A stretch of DNA of 64,000 bases from Muribaculaceae bacterium (GCA_017935045.1 JAGBIJ010000062.1:62001-126000), one strand, 5' to 3'; shown: positions 1 to 10,112, counted from the first letter of the stretch. Numbers and translations: made by a program. The notes: generated by a model from the sequence alone, not told the origin.

Positions 1-2182
1 ACGTGCCTCCGGCTCCGGGCTTGACTGACGGCGTGCCGGACGGACGGCGGCGTGAATTGGTCCGCAGCCTGTCCTCGCTATAGTCGCGCCCTGCGTAGCC
101 GGAACGCAGACTGCGGAAACTGCTCCGGTAGTTGGCAGCGGGATTGCTCCATGCCAGCCCAGAGGGGCTGTCTATGCTACGCGAAGATACCGGTTTCAGA
201 TACTCCGGGTCAATATCACGCAGAAAGCGAGAAGGAGAAGCGAGTGCGGTCTGGCCGTTGCGGTAACGCGACTCCGCATAGCTGATGGTACACGTCTGCT
301 GCGCTCTCGTGATAGCCACGTAAAGCAACCTCCGCTCCTCCTCTACCCCTTCCGGACTGCTCGCGCTCATCGCGGCAGGGAAAAGGTCTTCCTCGACACC
401 TACAATGTAAATATTCTTGAATTCCAGTCCTTTGGCCGAATGTACCGTCATCAGTGTGACTTTCGGTTCATCGGGATCCTCGGAATCCTGATCGGTAGCG
501 AGCGAAATCTCGCTGAGGAAGTCAGACATACCTAAGTTACCCTCACCACTCTGCAGCCGCAAGTCTATGTGTTCCTGCACCGCACCTAAAAGCTCGTTGA
601 GGTTCTCCTGCCGGCTTATGGACTCCGGCGTATTGTCGTGGACCAGAGAGGCGAGCATCCCGGTACGGTTGTAGACCAGCTGCGCCAGCTCGAAAGCGTT
701 GGCGCCGGCGGCATTGTCGTCGATGAAGGTCTGTATTAGCGCGGCAAAAGCCTCAAGTTTCCGGGCGGTGCCGGAATTGATGTTGAGATTGTAATCCGGC
801 AGATTGCAGATGACATGCCACAGACTTACCCGCTCCTCCATGGCGGCGGATATGAGCTTCCTGACAGTGGTCTCCCCTATGCCTCGCGCCGGATAATTGA
901 TGATGCGGCGCAGAGCCTCGTCGTCATCCGGATTGAGAGCCATACGGAAATAACTGATGGCGTCCTTTACCTCCTTGCGCTGATAGAACGACAGACCGCC
1001 ATATATGCGGTAAGGTATAGCCCGTTTGCGCAGGCTCTCCTCCAGGATACGGCTCTGGGCATTGGTACGGTACAGGATGGCGTAATCATCGTAGGAATCG
1101 TGGTTTGTGAACTTTGATTCGGCTATCCCGTTGGCCACCAACGTACTCTCCTCCAGGTCGGAGTAAGCCCCTATTACTTTTATGGGCGTGCCGACCGAGT
1201 TCTCGCTGTAGACATTTTTGGGTATCTGGCGTACATTCTTCTCAATCAGGCTCCCGGCGGCGTTGATGATGGTCTGCGTCGAGCGATAGTTGCGCTCAAG
1301 CTTGAACGTGCGCAGTCCCGGAAAGGATTTCTCAAGCTTGAGGATATTGTCTATGTTGGCGCCGCGGAAAGAATAGATACTCTGCGCGTCGTCGCCGACC
1401 ATACATACGTTGCGCGACAGCCGCCCTAACTGAGATACGATCAGGTGCTGCGCGAAATTGGTATCCTGATACTCATCTACAAGTATGTAGCTGAAAAATT
1501 CCTGATAATGGCGCAATACATCGGCATGGTCCCGAAGCAGGACATTCATAAAATAAAGGATGTCGTCGAAGTCCATGGCCTGCGCGATGCGGCAGCGCCA
1601 GGCGTATATCTCGTAGATTTGCCCGATGGCCGGACGGCTCATCCTACGGTCACGCTCGTAATTGTCACGGTCACGCTGATACTGCGCCGGACTGACCAGA
1701 TTGTTTTTGGCAGTAGAGATGGCCGATGCGACCACTGATGGCTTATAGACCTTCTCGTCCAGCCCCATATCCTTGATTATAGTCTTGACCAGCGCTTTGG
1801 AGTCAGAGGCATCGTATATAGTGAAATCCTTCTTGAAGCCGAGCCGGTCGGCGTTATGACGCAGCAGCCGGAGAAATACGGAGTGAAACGTGCCCATCCA
1901 CAGGCGTGAGGCAACCTTTTCGCCCACTACTGCGGCCACACGCTCCTTCATCTCGCGGGCAGCCTTGTTGGTAAACGTAAGAGCCATGATGCGGTACGGC
2001 TCGTAACCATGGCAGAGCAGATGCACTATCTTGTAGGTAAGCACGCGGGTCTTGCCTGAGCCGGCTCCGGCTATCACAAGCGATGGGCCGCCGGTGTAGA
2101 CCACGGCGTCGCGCTGCTGCGGATTGAGCCGCTCCAGATACGGAGGCACAGGTATATCTATTTCGGGATTCTTGTCAGTCAT
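1..2182 (-). CDS. uvrD: UvrD/PcrA-family ATP-dependent DNA helicase (C-terminus cut by window edge)
   Basis: Superfamily 1A 3'-5' helicase that unwinds DNA in nucleotide excision and mismatch repair and strips proteins from DNA. The reading frame opens with ATG at 2182 and runs off the left edge, so about 727 codons are visible and the extreme C-terminus is missing. Visible motifs: Q-motif region LNPQQRDAV near the start, Walker A AGAGSGKTR (about residue 38), motif Ia ALTFTNKAAREM, Walker B/DExx VDEYQDTN, motif III GDDAQSIYSFRGA, motif IV ERNYRSTQ, motif V TLMTVHSAKGLEF and motif VI YVAITRA. The tail after motif VI is Ser/Arg-rich low complexity, as in PcrA/UvrD. The gene begins 7 nt after the HsdR_N-like gene and is probably co-transcribed with it and with the S1/P1 nuclease. 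PcrA versus UvrD naming cannot be settled from sequence alone. Confidence 0.95.
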   Translation of the reverse strand, partial: MTDKNPEIDIPVPPYLERLNPQQRDAVVYTGGPSLVIAGAGSGKTRVLTYKIVHLLCHGYEPYRIMALTFTNKAAREMKERVAAVVGEKVASRLWMGTFHSVFLRLLRHNADRLGFKKDFTIYDASDSKALVKTIIKDMGLDEKVYKPSVVASAISTAKNNLVSPAQYQRDRDNYERDRRMSRPAIGQIYEIYAWRCRIAQAMDFDDILYFMNVLLRDHADVLRHYQEFFSYILVDEYQDTNFAQHLIVSQLGRLSRNVCMVGDDAQSIYSFRGANIDNILKLEKSFPGLRTFKLERNYRSTQTIINAAGSLIEKNVRQIPKNVYSENSVGTPIKVIGAYSDLEESTLVANGIAESKFTNHDSYDDYAILYRTNAQSRILEESLRKRAIPYRIYGGLSFYQRKEVKDAISYFRMALNPDDDEALRRIINYPARGIGETTVRKLISAAMEERVSLWHVICNLPDYNLNINSGTARKLEAFAALIQTFIDDNAAGANAFELAQLVYNRTGMLASLVHDNTPESISRQENLNELLGAVQEHIDLRLQSGEGNLGMSDFLSEISLATDQDSEDPDEPKVTLMTVHSAKGLEFKNIYIVGVEEDLFPAAMSASSPEGVEEERRLLYVAITRAQQTCTISYAESRYRNGQTALASPSRFLRDIDPEYLKPVSSRSIDSPSGLAWSNPAANYRSSFRSLRSGYAGRDYSEDRLRTNSRRRPSGTPSVKPGAGGT

Positions 2183-2189
2183 TCTTTCA

Positions 2190-2663
2190 TTATCGGTTGG
2201 CCGCCGCATCGTCATATCCGGGGATGCGGGGCAGGAAGCTATAGGTACTGTTTACATAATCCATACGGCAGCAGTAATGCTCCAAGCCATTGCTTACCGT
2301 AAGATAACTGGCCCGAAGCGCCATATTGTATCGGGCTATCTGGTCGAATACATCTTGCGTGATGCGCACTCCGGGGGCCTTGTACTCTACTATCATCAGA
2401 TGGCCGCCGGTGCGGTCGAAAACTATAGTGTCGCAGCGACGCTGCAGACCGTTGAGCGAGAGGCTTACCTCGTTGTTCATAAGCGAGGCGGGATAGTGCA
2501 GTTCGCTGACGAGCCACGCCACGAAGCGCTGACGCACATATTCCTCCGGGGTAAGGGCGACGTACTTCTTTCTGAGCATATCCCAGATTTTGATTATCGC
2601 CCCCTCGCGGCGCAGACGCAGCGGAATGTCGGGCAGGTTCAGATGCGGAAACTTATCGCTCAC
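2190..2663 (-). CDS. Stand-alone HsdR N-terminal-like (HSDR_N) PD-(D/E)XK domain protein
   Basis: 157-residue protein resembling the N-terminal nuclease domain of type I restriction R subunits, but with no helicase part and no hsdM/hsdS nearby. A PD-(D/E)XK-like core is intact: Asp78 in RCDTIVFD followed by Glu93 and Lys95 in IVEYKAPG. Stand-alone proteins of this sort are widespread in Bacteroidales and their function is unknown. The start is GTG at 2663, which overlaps the TGA of the upstream S1/P1 nuclease gene in a 4-nt GTGA, pointing to translational coupling. The uvrD-like gene follows 7 nt downstream. The company of a nuclease and a repair helicase suggests a DNA-processing role, but that is inference. 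Confidence 0.8.
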   Translation of the reverse strand: MSDKFPHLNLPDIPLRLRREGAIIKIWDMLRKKYVALTPEEYVRQRFVAWLVSELHYPASLMNNEVSLSLNGLQRRCDTIVFDRTGGHLMIVEYKAPGVRITQDVFDQIARYNMALRASYLTVSNGLEHYCCRMDYVNSTYSFLPRIPGYDDAAANR

Positions 2664-3451
2664 TTTGCAGAAGCGGAATCAAAAATACCGTTCAGAATAT
2701 ACGCCAGCCGCAGACCGCCTTTCAGCAACTGCTGCTCTACGACAGGCGACCACCGCGCTATATAGTCGTAAGAGATTACAGTATCTTGCGGCGTGGCGGC
2801 GTATACCTCCTTGGCTATTTCGTAAGTCTCGACAGCCCATGAACTGAAATCGCCGTCAAGCAGCGCGGCCTCTAACTCCGCAGTGACGCGGTCGGTCTGG
2901 TCAGCCCATTCGGTGTAGCTCCATTTATGGGCCGATTCGGGCAGAGAAGTGTCCCAGACGGAGTGCAGATTGGTCTCCTTATCAAAAAAAGAGACTTTAT
3001 GCCGGTTGCCTCCCCGGTCGGAATAGCGGCCGAGGTGCATGGGCTGATGCAGGTCGCCCATAAGATGAATTACCATTTTCAGGGCGAGCGACGCGTCCTG
3101 ACGCGACAGCGAACCGGAGCCGAGCGCCTCGGTCTGCTGCTGCAGGGCGCGGACAATATCTCCCTTGGGATTCAGAGGAGCGGTCTCGTAGGTGTACTCC
3201 GGGTCTACGTTTTTGTAATGCCACGTCAGCGAATAGTCGTACTGCGGAGTGTGGGATGCGTTGTCAAGCCAGTTGGCCCAATACACCGGTGTTTTCCCTC
3301 CGAGCAGAGAGTCCACGGCCGCGCGCGTCTTCGGCGTAAGATGGCGCGAGGCTATTTCCGCCACTACATCATGCCCCTTCTGCCCCCAACCGTATGTGAG
3401 AGAAGGGAAAGCAGCCGCTAACAGTATAAATATGAATTTATAATATCGCAT
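2660..3451 (-). CDS. S1/P1-type zinc nuclease, secreted
   Basis: 263-residue member of the S1/P1 nuclease family, zinc-dependent enzymes that cut single-stranded DNA and RNA. An N-terminal signal peptide (RYYKFIFILLAAAFPSLTYG) is followed directly by the conserved N-terminal Trp of the mature enzyme (Trp22, a zinc ligand in this family) and His27 in WGQKGHD. Further zinc-ligand motifs are visible: HLMGDLHQPMH in the middle and NLHSVWD after it. Length is usual for bacterial members. The product is probably periplasmic or exported and may recover nucleotides or phosphate. The stop codon overlaps the next gene (GTGA), and a -7 box lies about 20 nt before the start. Confidence 0.92.
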   Translation of the reverse strand: MRYYKFIFILLAAAFPSLTYGWGQKGHDVVAEIASRHLTPKTRAAVDSLLGGKTPVYWANWLDNASHTPQYDYSLTWHYKNVDPEYTYETAPLNPKGDIVRALQQQTEALGSGSLSRQDASLALKMVIHLMGDLHQPMHLGRYSDRGGNRHKVSFFDKETNLHSVWDTSLPESAHKWSYTEWADQTDRVTAELEAALLDGDFSSWAVETYEIAKEVYAATPQDTVISYDYIARWSPVVEQQLLKGGLRLAYILNGIFDSASAK

Positions 3452-3473
3452 GTAATGTCTGAATTTTCCGATA

Positions 3474-3481
3474 CAAAATTA
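3474..3481 (-). promoter_or_regulatory. Predicted -7 box of the S1/P1 nuclease - HsdR_N - uvrD run
   Basis: CAAAATTA on the plus strand reads TAATTTTG on the minus strand, matching TAnnTTTG. It would start transcription near 3469, giving a leader of about 18 nt. No clear -33 TTTG is seen at the usual 19-21 nt spacing. Confidence 0.5.
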
Positions 3482-3501
3482 GACAAAAAAAGCGGAATAA
3501 T

Positions 3502-3537
3502 AAAAAAGCAGGGCAGCCAAATTAGGTTGCCCTGCTT
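3502..3537 (-). terminator. Rho-independent terminator of mutAB
   Basis: A 13-bp stem with one mismatch (arms 3506-3518 and 3525-3537, loop AAATTA) stands 20 nt after the mutB stop. Read on the minus strand it runs straight into TTTTTT. It lies between mutB and the next transcription unit on the same strand and separates the two. Confidence 0.85.
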
Positions 3538-3557
3538 AAATTTATGCGGATTGGGGA

Positions 3558-5702
3558 TTAGGCGTTCTCGCGGTCTTCGTTGAGCAGACGTATCATCTCG
3601 ATGGCGCTCTTGGGGATACGGGTGCCGGGGCCGAAGATGGCTGCCACGCCTGCCTTGTACAGGAAGTCGTAGTCCTGAGCGGGGATAACGCCGCCGGCAG
3701 TCACGAGGATGTCGGGACGGCCGAGCTTCTCGAGTTCGGCTATTACCTGCGGAATCAGGGTCTTGTGGCCTGCAGCCAGAGAGCTGACACCGAGGATGTG
3801 GACGTCGTTTTCCACAGCCTGACGGGCTGCCTCGGCGGGAGTCTGGAACAGCGGGCCCATGTCGACGTCGTAGCCGCAGTCGGCATAACCGGTGGCTACA
3901 ACCTTGGCGCCGCGGTCATGGCCGTCCTGACCCATCTTGGCAATCATAATACGGGGCTGGCGGCCTTCGCGCTTGGCGAAGTCGGCAACCATGCGGCGGG
4001 CTTCCTCAAACTCGGGATCACCCTTTTCTTCACTGCTGTACACGCCTGAAATAGTTTTGATTACTGCTTTATAGCGACCTACCACTGCCTCGCAAGCGTC
4101 GGAAATCTCGCCGAGAGTGGCGCGCAGACCGGCTGCCTTGACGGCCAGATCGAGGAGGTTGCCCTTAGAGGGGTCTTTCACACATTCGGTTATTGCCTCG
4201 AGAGCCTTCTTCACGGCAGCCTCGTCGCGGTTCTGCTTCAGCTCCTCGAGACGCTGGCACTGCTCCTTGCGCACCTCGGTGTTGTCCACCTCGAGGATGT
4301 CGATGGGATCCTCGTGATCCAGACGGTACTTGTTGATACCTACGATGGTCTGCTTGCCGGAGTCGATGCGGGCCTGAGTGCGGGCTGCGGCCTCCTCGAT
4401 GCGGAGCTTGGGCAGACCTGTCTCGATAGCCTTGGCCATGCCGCCGAGCTTCTCGATTTCCTGGATGTGCTCCCATGCCTTGTGGGCGATCTCGTTGGTA
4501 AGAGCCTCAACATAGTATGAGCCGGCCCAGGGGTCTACCTGCTTGGTAACGTAAGTCTCCTCCTGGATGTATATCTGCGTGTTACGCGCGATACGGGCTG
4601 AGAAGTCGGTAGGCAGGGCGATAGCCTCGTCCAGAGCGTTGGTGTGCAGCGACTGTGTGTGGCCGAGGACGGCGCCCATGGCCTCCACGCAAGTACGACC
4701 CACATTGTTGAAGGGGTCCTGCTCCGTCAGCGACCAGCCTGAAGTCTGGCAGTGTGTACGCAGAGCCAGAGACTTGGGGTTCTTCGGATTGAACTGGCTG
4801 ACAATCTTGGCCCAGAGCATACGGGCGGCACGCATCTTGGCTATCTCCATGAAGTAGTTCATGCTGATGGCCCAGAAGAATGACAGACGGGGGGCGAAAG
4901 AGTCGATGTTCATGCCTGCGTTCACACCGGCGCGGAGGTACTCAAGACCGTCGGCCAAAGTGTATGCCAGCTCGATATCGGCTGTGGCGCCGGCCTCCTG
5001 CATGTGATAGCCGGAGATGGAGATGGAGTTGAACTTGGGCATATTCTTTGAGGTGTACTCAAAGATATCGGCGATAATCTTCATGGAGAAGGCTGGCGGA
5101 TATATATATGTATTGCGCACCATGAACTCCTTGAGGATATCGTTCTGTATCGTACCGGCCATCTCGTCGAGCTTCACGCCCTGCTCCAGACCGGCGTTGA
5201 TGTAGAAGGCAAGCACGGGAAGCACGGCGCCGTTCATTGTCATGGAGACAGACATCTTGCCCAAAGGAATACCGTCGAACAGCACCTTCATGTCCTCCAG
5301 CGAGCAGATGCTCACGCCGGCTTTGCCGACATCGCCTACTACACGCTCGTGGTTGGCGTCATAGCCGCGGTGGGTAGGCAGGTCGAAAGCGACCGACAGA
5401 CCCTTCTGGCCGGAGGCCAGATTGCGGCGATAGAACGCATTGGATTCGGCAGCGGTCGAGAATCCGGCGTACTGGCGGATAGTCCAGGGGCGCATGGGAT
5501 ACATGGCGCTGTACGGGCCGCGCAGGAAGGGGGGCAGACCGGCTGCGTAGTTGAGATGCTCGAGACCTTCGAGGTCTTCTTTGGTATATACGGATTTTAC
5601 CGGGATAAGCTCGGCTGTCATCCACTCCTCCTTGGGCATAGCTTCATGCACCTGGGGAGCTACCGTCTTGGTTATATCTATGGATTTGAAATTGGGTGTC
5701 AT
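3558..5702 (-). CDS. mutB: Methylmalonyl-CoA mutase, large (catalytic) subunit
   Basis: 714-residue adenosylcobalamin-dependent mutase interconverting succinyl-CoA and (R)-methylmalonyl-CoA, the carbon-skeleton step of the succinate-propionate fermentation. The N-terminal two thirds is the substrate-binding TIM barrel ([18 protein letters not shown] near residue 90, typical of MCM). The C-terminal B12-binding domain carries the DxHxxG signature as [11 protein letters not shown] (about residue 597), supplying the His that binds cobalt. Length matches bacterial large subunits. The gene starts 2 nt after the mutA stop, so the two subunits are co-expressed, and a strong terminator follows. No meaB-type chaperone gene is adjacent. 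The epimerase and decarboxylase of the same pathway are encoded about 17 kb away. Confidence 0.97.
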   Translation of the reverse strand: MTPNFKSIDITKTVAPQVHEAMPKEEWMTAELIPVKSVYTKEDLEGLEHLNYAAGLPPFLRGPYSAMYPMRPWTIRQYAGFSTAAESNAFYRRNLASGQKGLSVAFDLPTHRGYDANHERVVGDVGKAGVSICSLEDMKVLFDGIPLGKMSVSMTMNGAVLPVLAFYINAGLEQGVKLDEMAGTIQNDILKEFMVRNTYIYPPAFSMKIIADIFEYTSKNMPKFNSISISGYHMQEAGATADIELAYTLADGLEYLRAGVNAGMNIDSFAPRLSFFWAISMNYFMEIAKMRAARMLWAKIVSQFNPKNPKSLALRTHCQTSGWSLTEQDPFNNVGRTCVEAMGAVLGHTQSLHTNALDEAIALPTDFSARIARNTQIYIQEETYVTKQVDPWAGSYYVEALTNEIAHKAWEHIQEIEKLGGMAKAIETGLPKLRIEEAAARTQARIDSGKQTIVGINKYRLDHEDPIDILEVDNTEVRKEQCQRLEELKQNRDEAAVKKALEAITECVKDPSKGNLLDLAVKAAGLRATLGEISDACEAVVGRYKAVIKTISGVYSSEEKGDPEFEEARRMVADFAKREGRQPRIMIAKMGQDGHDRGAKVVATGYADCGYDVDMGPLFQTPAEAARQAVENDVHILGVSSLAAGHKTLIPQVIAELEKLGRPDILVTAGGVIPAQDYDFLYKAGVAAIFGPGTRIPKSAIEMIRLLNEDRENA

Positions 5703-5704
5703 GA

Positions 5705-7567
5705 TTACTTAAGGAGTTTAGCGTTGAAACCTACGAGAGTGTCGAGTACATTCACGCGTACATGTATGAAATGCTCTATGCCCTGAGCCTTGAGGTCCTC
5801 CATGCAGGCGGGGGCGCCGGCCACTACAAACATGGCGCGGCCGTCGAGGTACTTGTAAGCCTCGGGAGCGAGAGTGGCATACTCGTCGTCGCTGGAACAG
5901 AGTACCACGATGTCGGCGCCCTTCTCAAGAGCTGCGTCCACACCGGCCTGCACCGTGTCGAAGCCGAGATTGTCGATGATTTCATACCCGGCGCAGCCGA
6001 AGAAGTTGCCGCTGAACTGGGCGCGTGCCAGACGCATGGCCAGATTGCCGATGGTAAGCATGAATACTTTCGGACGCTTGGAGCTGCGTTCTGTATCCAG
6101 ACGCAACTGCTCAAACTGGCTGGCGGCGCGGTCAAAGTTCAGGCTCTGTACAGCGCCATCCTCGGCCTCAGCCTTGCAGCCGCACTTGCAGCAGCCGTCG
6201 GTCTTGATTTTGTCCAGGGCCATCTCGTTGATGTTAGGATACTGGTTAGTACCGAGCAGAATCTCCTTGCGGCGGGCGACATCGGTGTGACGCTTCACTC
6301 CGCTTTCGTCCACAGCTTTCTGAATCATGCCTTTCTCAAGCTCGGCCAGGAAACCGCCGTTGTCCACCACCTCGTTGAAGAGTTTCCATGCCACTTCGGC
6401 TATGGAGGCGGTCAGAGTCTCTACATAGTATGATCCGCCGGCCGGGTCCACGACCTTATTGAGATGGCTCTCCTCACGAAGCATAATCTGCTGATTGCGG
6501 GCGATACGCTCGCTGAACTCATCGGGTTTCTGATACTGCAGGTCGAAAGGCAGCGTCTCGATAGAATCCACACCGGCCAGAGCGGCGCTCATGGTCTCGG
6601 TCATGGAGCGAAGCAGATTGACGTGAGCGTCATAGATAGTCTGATTGAACTGAGAGGTCACGGCGTGAACCACCATCTTCGAGCAGCAGCATTTCTCCGC
6701 TCCGGGCTGATAAGCCTTCACAATCTCGGCCCACAGCATACGGGCTGCGCGGAATTTGGCCAGCTCCATGAAGTAGTTGGAGGAGATGCCCATATTGAAC
6801 TTGATGCGTTTGGCCACCTTGCCTGCTTCCAGACCGGCGTCCGTCAGCGAAGTCAGCCACTGGGCGCCCCATGCCAGGGCGTAGCCCAGCTCCTGGGTAA
6901 TATATGCGCCGGCATTGTTGAGCATATATGTATCGACCGCAAAAAGACGCATGCCGGGTATTTCCTCAAATATTTCAAGCAGCTCCTTAGCCTGGGCTAC
7001 CATATCCTTAGGATACTTCAGGCCATGCTTGAGCAGACGCTTGAAGGGATTGAAATCCATGGAGCCGCGGAACGCGTCCTTCAGATTCTTCTCAGCGATA
7101 TAGTCCGCTATCAGGCGGCCGGCCTCCACAGCTTTGCCGGGGCAGCACTTGAAGTTTACCTCAATCTTCTCCAGATCGATGCCTTCAAGTATAGTATGCA
7201 GTTTTGCCTTATCGGTCTCGCCACACAGGCAGACGCCGATCGAGTCTACTCCGCGGTCAATGGCGTGGCGTGCGTGTTCGTTGATTTCTTCAGGAGTCTC
7301 GCCTGAGATATCCTGACGTATTTTCCAGTCATTGTTGGTGCGTGTGCCGCGCACGTAGGGAAATTCGCCAGGCAATGTTCCGAGATGGGTAAGTTTCTCA
7401 AGGTCTTCCGCGCGATACAGGGGTTGCACGTTGAAGCCCTCGTTGGTACGCCATACAAGCTTCTTCTGGAAGTCGGCGCCCTTGAGATCGACATTGATCT
7501 TCGCCAGCCATTCCTCAGTGGAAATCGGCGGGAACATGTCAAACAGTTTTTCGTTTTTCTCTGCCAT
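5705..7567 (-). CDS. mutA: Methylmalonyl-CoA mutase, small subunit
   Basis: 620-residue non-catalytic partner of MutB in the heterodimeric mutase. The ATG at 7567 ([14 protein letters not shown]) is chosen because the 26 codons upstream look like translated leader. The protein has the MCM barrel fold ([20 protein letters not shown], WxLxxE-type helix) and a C-terminal flavodoxin-like B12-type domain whose DxHxxG motif is degenerate, as expected for the small subunit. Unusual are two cysteine clusters: Cys293-295 (KCCCSK) in the barrel, and Cys459, 460, 462 and 464 (CCKCGC) in the linker before the C-terminal domain. A -7 box lies about 115 nt upstream. mutB follows after 2 nt. Confidence 0.95.
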   Translation of the reverse strand: MAEKNEKLFDMFPPISTEEWLAKINVDLKGADFQKKLVWRTNEGFNVQPLYRAEDLEKLTHLGTLPGEFPYVRGTRTNNDWKIRQDISGETPEEINEHARHAIDRGVDSIGVCLCGETDKAKLHTILEGIDLEKIEVNFKCCPGKAVEAGRLIADYIAEKNLKDAFRGSMDFNPFKRLLKHGLKYPKDMVAQAKELLEIFEEIPGMRLFAVDTYMLNNAGAYITQELGYALAWGAQWLTSLTDAGLEAGKVAKRIKFNMGISSNYFMELAKFRAARMLWAEIVKAYQPGAEKCCCSKMVVHAVTSQFNQTIYDAHVNLLRSMTETMSAALAGVDSIETLPFDLQYQKPDEFSERIARNQQIMLREESHLNKVVDPAGGSYYVETLTASIAEVAWKLFNEVVDNGGFLAELEKGMIQKAVDESGVKRHTDVARRKEILLGTNQYPNINEMALDKIKTDGCCKCGCKAEAEDGAVQSLNFDRAASQFEQLRLDTERSSKRPKVFMLTIGNLAMRLARAQFSGNFFGCAGYEIIDNLGFDTVQAGVDAALEKGADIVVLCSSDDEYATLAPEAYKYLDGRAMFVVAGAPACMEDLKAQGIEHFIHVRVNVLDTLVGFNAKLLK

Positions 7568-7682
7568 AACTAAATAGCTATATATAATTATTTGGTATGA
7601 TTCTGTCAGGTCATTTGCCGGAGCGGACGGAGGCAGGTGTCGCACGCTGACGGCTGTCAGACATGGTAAAAGATATCAGTCA

Positions 7683-7690
7683 CAAAATTA
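7683..7690 (-). promoter_or_regulatory. Predicted -7 box of mutAB
   Basis: CAAAATTA on plus reads TAATTTTG on minus. A TTTG lies 16 nt upstream (7710-7707), shorter than the usual 19-21 nt spacing. Predicted leader about 110 nt. No cobalamin riboswitch features were recognised in it. Confidence 0.4.
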
Positions 7691-7764
7691 CTTGTTTTTT
7701 TTTATACAAAAAAACTTTTCAGTAAATTTTTCCGTATATACGGCTCGACGCCCCGCAGAGAAGG

Positions 7765-8433
7765 TCACGGGATGAGCTGCTTGTCCGCGCAACGCATCAC
7801 ACGGGCCGGAAATTCCTCTACCAGCTGCAGATTGTGGGTAGCCATAAGTATGGCGTGCCCTTCCGAGGCAAGCCTGTGGAGAAGGCGCACTATATGATAG
7901 CCGGTATGGGGGTCGAGATTGCCGGTAGGCTCATCGGCCAGGATAAGGCGGGGCTTATTGAGTATGGCGCGCGCTATGACTACGCGCTGCTGCTCTCCTC
8001 CCGACAGCTCGTGAGGCATCTTGTAGCTTTTGCCGAGCATGTCGACCTCGGCCAGCACCTGCTCTATACGGTCCTCACGCTCATCGCGCTGCGTCCAGCC
8101 TGTGGCACGCAGCACAAAGTCAAGATTCTCCGTAACACTGCGTCCCTGCAGCAACTGAAAATCCTGAAAGACTATGCCTATCCGACGCCGCAGCTGCGGT
8201 ATGTCGCGGCGCCGCAAGTCGCGCAGGTCGAAGTCAAGCACACGGGCTTCGCCCTCCTCGATGCGAACATCGGCGTACATCGACTTCAGCAACGAGCTCT
8301 TGCCGCTGCCCACTTTGCCTGTAAGGTAGCAGAATTCCCCCTTATCAACAGTAAACGTGACATCCCGCAGCACCACTCTTTGGGCGCGTTCTATCTCGAC
8401 ATGATTATATTTTATTATGTGGTCTGATTCCAT
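7765..8433 (-). CDS. ftsE: FtsE-like ABC transporter ATP-binding protein
   Basis: 222-residue ABC ATPase of the FtsE/MacB/LolD subgroup. Motifs: Walker [10 protein letters not shown] (residues 39-47), Q-loop IVFQDFQLL, signature LSGGEQQRV, Walker [12 protein letters not shown]-loop DPHTG and switch His in MATHN. FtsE pairs with the membrane protein FtsX and, at the divisome, controls peptidoglycan hydrolases. No ftsX or other permease gene is adjacent, which is common in Bacteroidetes, so the FtsE name rests on similarity only; a lipoprotein or macrolide exporter ATPase is possible. The ATG at 8433 is chosen because a -7 box lies immediately upstream (8448-8441), so the longer frame reaching back to 8505 is unlikely to be used. 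Confidence 0.8.
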   Translation of the reverse strand: MESDHIIKYNHVEIERAQRVVLRDVTFTVDKGEFCYLTGKVGSGKSSLLKSMYADVRIEEGEARVLDFDLRDLRRRDIPQLRRRIGIVFQDFQLLQGRSVTENLDFVLRATGWTQRDEREDRIEQVLAEVDMLGKSYKMPHELSGGEQQRVVIARAILNKPRLILADEPTGNLDPHTGYHIVRLLHRLASEGHAILMATHNLQLVEEFPARVMRCADKQLIP

Positions 8434-8440
8434 TATGATG

Positions 8441-8448
8441 CAAAGGTA
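8441..8448 (-). promoter_or_regulatory. Predicted -7 box just upstream of ftsE start
   Basis: CAAAGGTA on plus reads TACCTTTG on minus. Only 7 nt separate the box from the ATG at 8433, so transcription would begin a few nucleotides before the start codon. No good -33 TTTG is seen. Confidence 0.45.
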
Positions 8449-8582
8449 ACAAAAAATATCTGAATATACATATCCACCGCAGCTTTTTTGATTGTCGGAA
8501 ATCATTTCCGTTCCACGATTCTTCTGCCCTTCCGTGTCAGACGTATCGTGAAGTGTGTCGCGGTTTGGAAACTTGAGGGGGG

Positions 8583-9545
8583 TTAGGTGGGGAGGAGGCG
8601 GGAGAGGGCGTTGGCGGCCATGAAGGCGAGGCGGTGGCGCAGGGGAACGTGGGGGAGCGTGCGTATGCGGGAGTTGACTTCGGGGAACTCGTCACGCCAC
8701 TGGCGCAGGCTGCGCAAGGGATGGACGAGCGCCTCGCTGTTGCGCAGGTATTTTACCTTGGCTATGAATTTGAGGTAGGTAAGAAACGGAGCATAGACCT
8801 GCTCCATGCCTTTGGAGCTGAAATATTGCTCCATGCGCCGGGCCACGAGAAGATGCTGGCGCAGGATTCTGTCTGCGCCTGAGTGGGTAAGCGAGCCGGA
8901 GCGCGGATTGACGGTGTACTGGTACAGCGGCTGGCGAAGTATTTGTATCTTCGGCTCCAGCAGCAGTATGGCGGCTATCTGCTCGAGGTCTTCCCAGCAG
9001 TCCACTCCGCGCTCAAAGCGGAGCGCGCGGCGATAGAGCGAGGTGCGGATAAGTTTGTTCCACAGGGCGAAACGCAGTGTATCCATCTTCATCTCGTTGA
9101 GCCGTAACGATTCATCCACGTCAAAGCGGTGTACCAGTCTGCGACCGCCCGGCCTTATTTCCTCATACTCGCAGCAGACCATGTCTGCCCTCCCCTTTTC
9201 AGCGGCCTCCACCATATTATATATGGCGTCTGGAGCCAGGGTGTCGTCGGCATCAAGAGCGGCCATATATTCTCCGGCGGCGACTTTCACGGCTGCACGC
9301 CGCGCCGCGCCGCTGCCCATATTCCTTTCGTGGGTAATGATTCTGACTACAACTCCATCTGGAGCGGTTCTGGCGGCGCCCTGAAGCATGCGGTCCGAAC
9401 CGTCGTAGCTGCCGTCGTCTACCGTTATTATCTCCAGAGGCCTGTAAGTCTGCCTGAACAGAGAGTCAAGGGCGCGGCCAAGCGTCTTTCCCGCATTGTA
9501 GACGGGAAGCATGACCGAGACCAAAGGGGTATCGCGCTGATTCAC
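8583..9545 (-). CDS. Family 2 glycosyltransferase
   Basis: 320-residue inverting GT-A glycosyltransferase. The N-terminus has the nucleotide-sugar fold PLVSVMLPVYNAGKTL, the substrate DDGS motif (ITVDDGSYDGS) and a metal-binding DxD as ALDADDTL near residue 98. It probably adds a sugar to a surface polysaccharide or lipid; donor and acceptor cannot be told. The start is GTG at 9545, since the next in-frame ATG falls inside the conserved first strand. It begins 5 nt after the stop of the beta-barrel protein gene, so the two are probably co-transcribed. Confidence 0.9.
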   Translation of the reverse strand: MNQRDTPLVSVMLPVYNAGKTLGRALDSLFRQTYRPLEIITVDDGSYDGSDRMLQGAARTAPDGVVVRIITHERNMGSGAARRAAVKVAAGEYMAALDADDTLAPDAIYNMVEAAEKGRADMVCCEYEEIRPGGRRLVHRFDVDESLRLNEMKMDTLRFALWNKLIRTSLYRRALRFERGVDCWEDLEQIAAILLLEPKIQILRQPLYQYTVNPRSGSLTHSGADRILRQHLLVARRMEQYFSSKGMEQVYAPFLTYLKFIAKVKYLRNSEALVHPLRSLRQWRDEFPEVNSRIRTLPHVPLRHRLAFMAANALSRLLPT

Positions 9546-9550
9546 AGGCG

Positions 9551-10048
9551 TCAGAAATTATAGCCTATGCCCAGACCTACATATCCGCCCCCGACATCTT
9601 TCATCCATGTATATTTGCCCTGGAGCGTAAGTTTCAGCAATGATGTAAGATTAATGTCAAAGCCGCCTCCGAAATCCATGCCTGCGCGGGCCGAATTGCC
9701 CCCTCCTTCGTATGTCCAGTTGTTGAACGACACGCCGACAAGCGGATATACGTTCACGCCTCTGGCCAAAGAGGCCGGGAAGTGCATGTCGACATCCACA
9801 ATAAAACCGCTTTTGCCTTCATTGCGGAATACATAACCGACCTCTGGCACGATACGCACATGGCGCGAAAAACTATACATGAAAAAAGCTCCCGCATAAC
9901 CGCCCTTGTTATATGTAGCATATCCGCCTCCGAGTCCCATGGTCATGGAGCCGCGTGACTGTGCCGAGGCATTTGCAGCGCAGCACAGAGACAGAACAAT
10001 GACAAATAAGGAGAGGAGGGAGGAGACGCCTTGAATCTTCTTCAGCAT
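9551..10048 (-). CDS. Small outer-membrane beta-barrel protein
   Basis: 165 residues with an N-terminal signal peptide ending near ANASAQS. The mature part is Gly/aromatic-rich with alternating strands (GLGGGYATYNKGGYAGAFF) and ends in Tyr-Asn-Phe, a terminal aromatic residue typical of barrel proteins recognised by BamA. The size fits an 8-stranded OmpA/OmpX-like barrel with no periplasmic domain. No specific function can be assigned. A GT2 gene follows after 5 nt. No clear promoter box is seen upstream; nadE is divergently transcribed from 10142. Confidence 0.8.
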   Translation of the reverse strand: MLKKIQGVSSLLSLFVIVLSLCCAANASAQSRGSMTMGLGGGYATYNKGGYAGAFFMYSFSRHVRIVPEVGYVFRNEGKSGFIVDVDMHFPASLARGVNVYPLVGVSFNNWTYEGGGNSARAGMDFGGGFDINLTSLLKLTLQGKYTWMKDVGGGYVGLGIGYNF

Positions 10049-10112
10049 AGTCGATATATTGGTTATAGTTGAGAATTTACTATAAAACGCACGCAGTGTG
10101 AAAATGTTTTAC

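Noticed and set aside
7568..7690. Cobalamin riboswitch before mutA
   Set aside because: The leader is short and AT-rich and shows no B12-box-like sequence or fitting stems.
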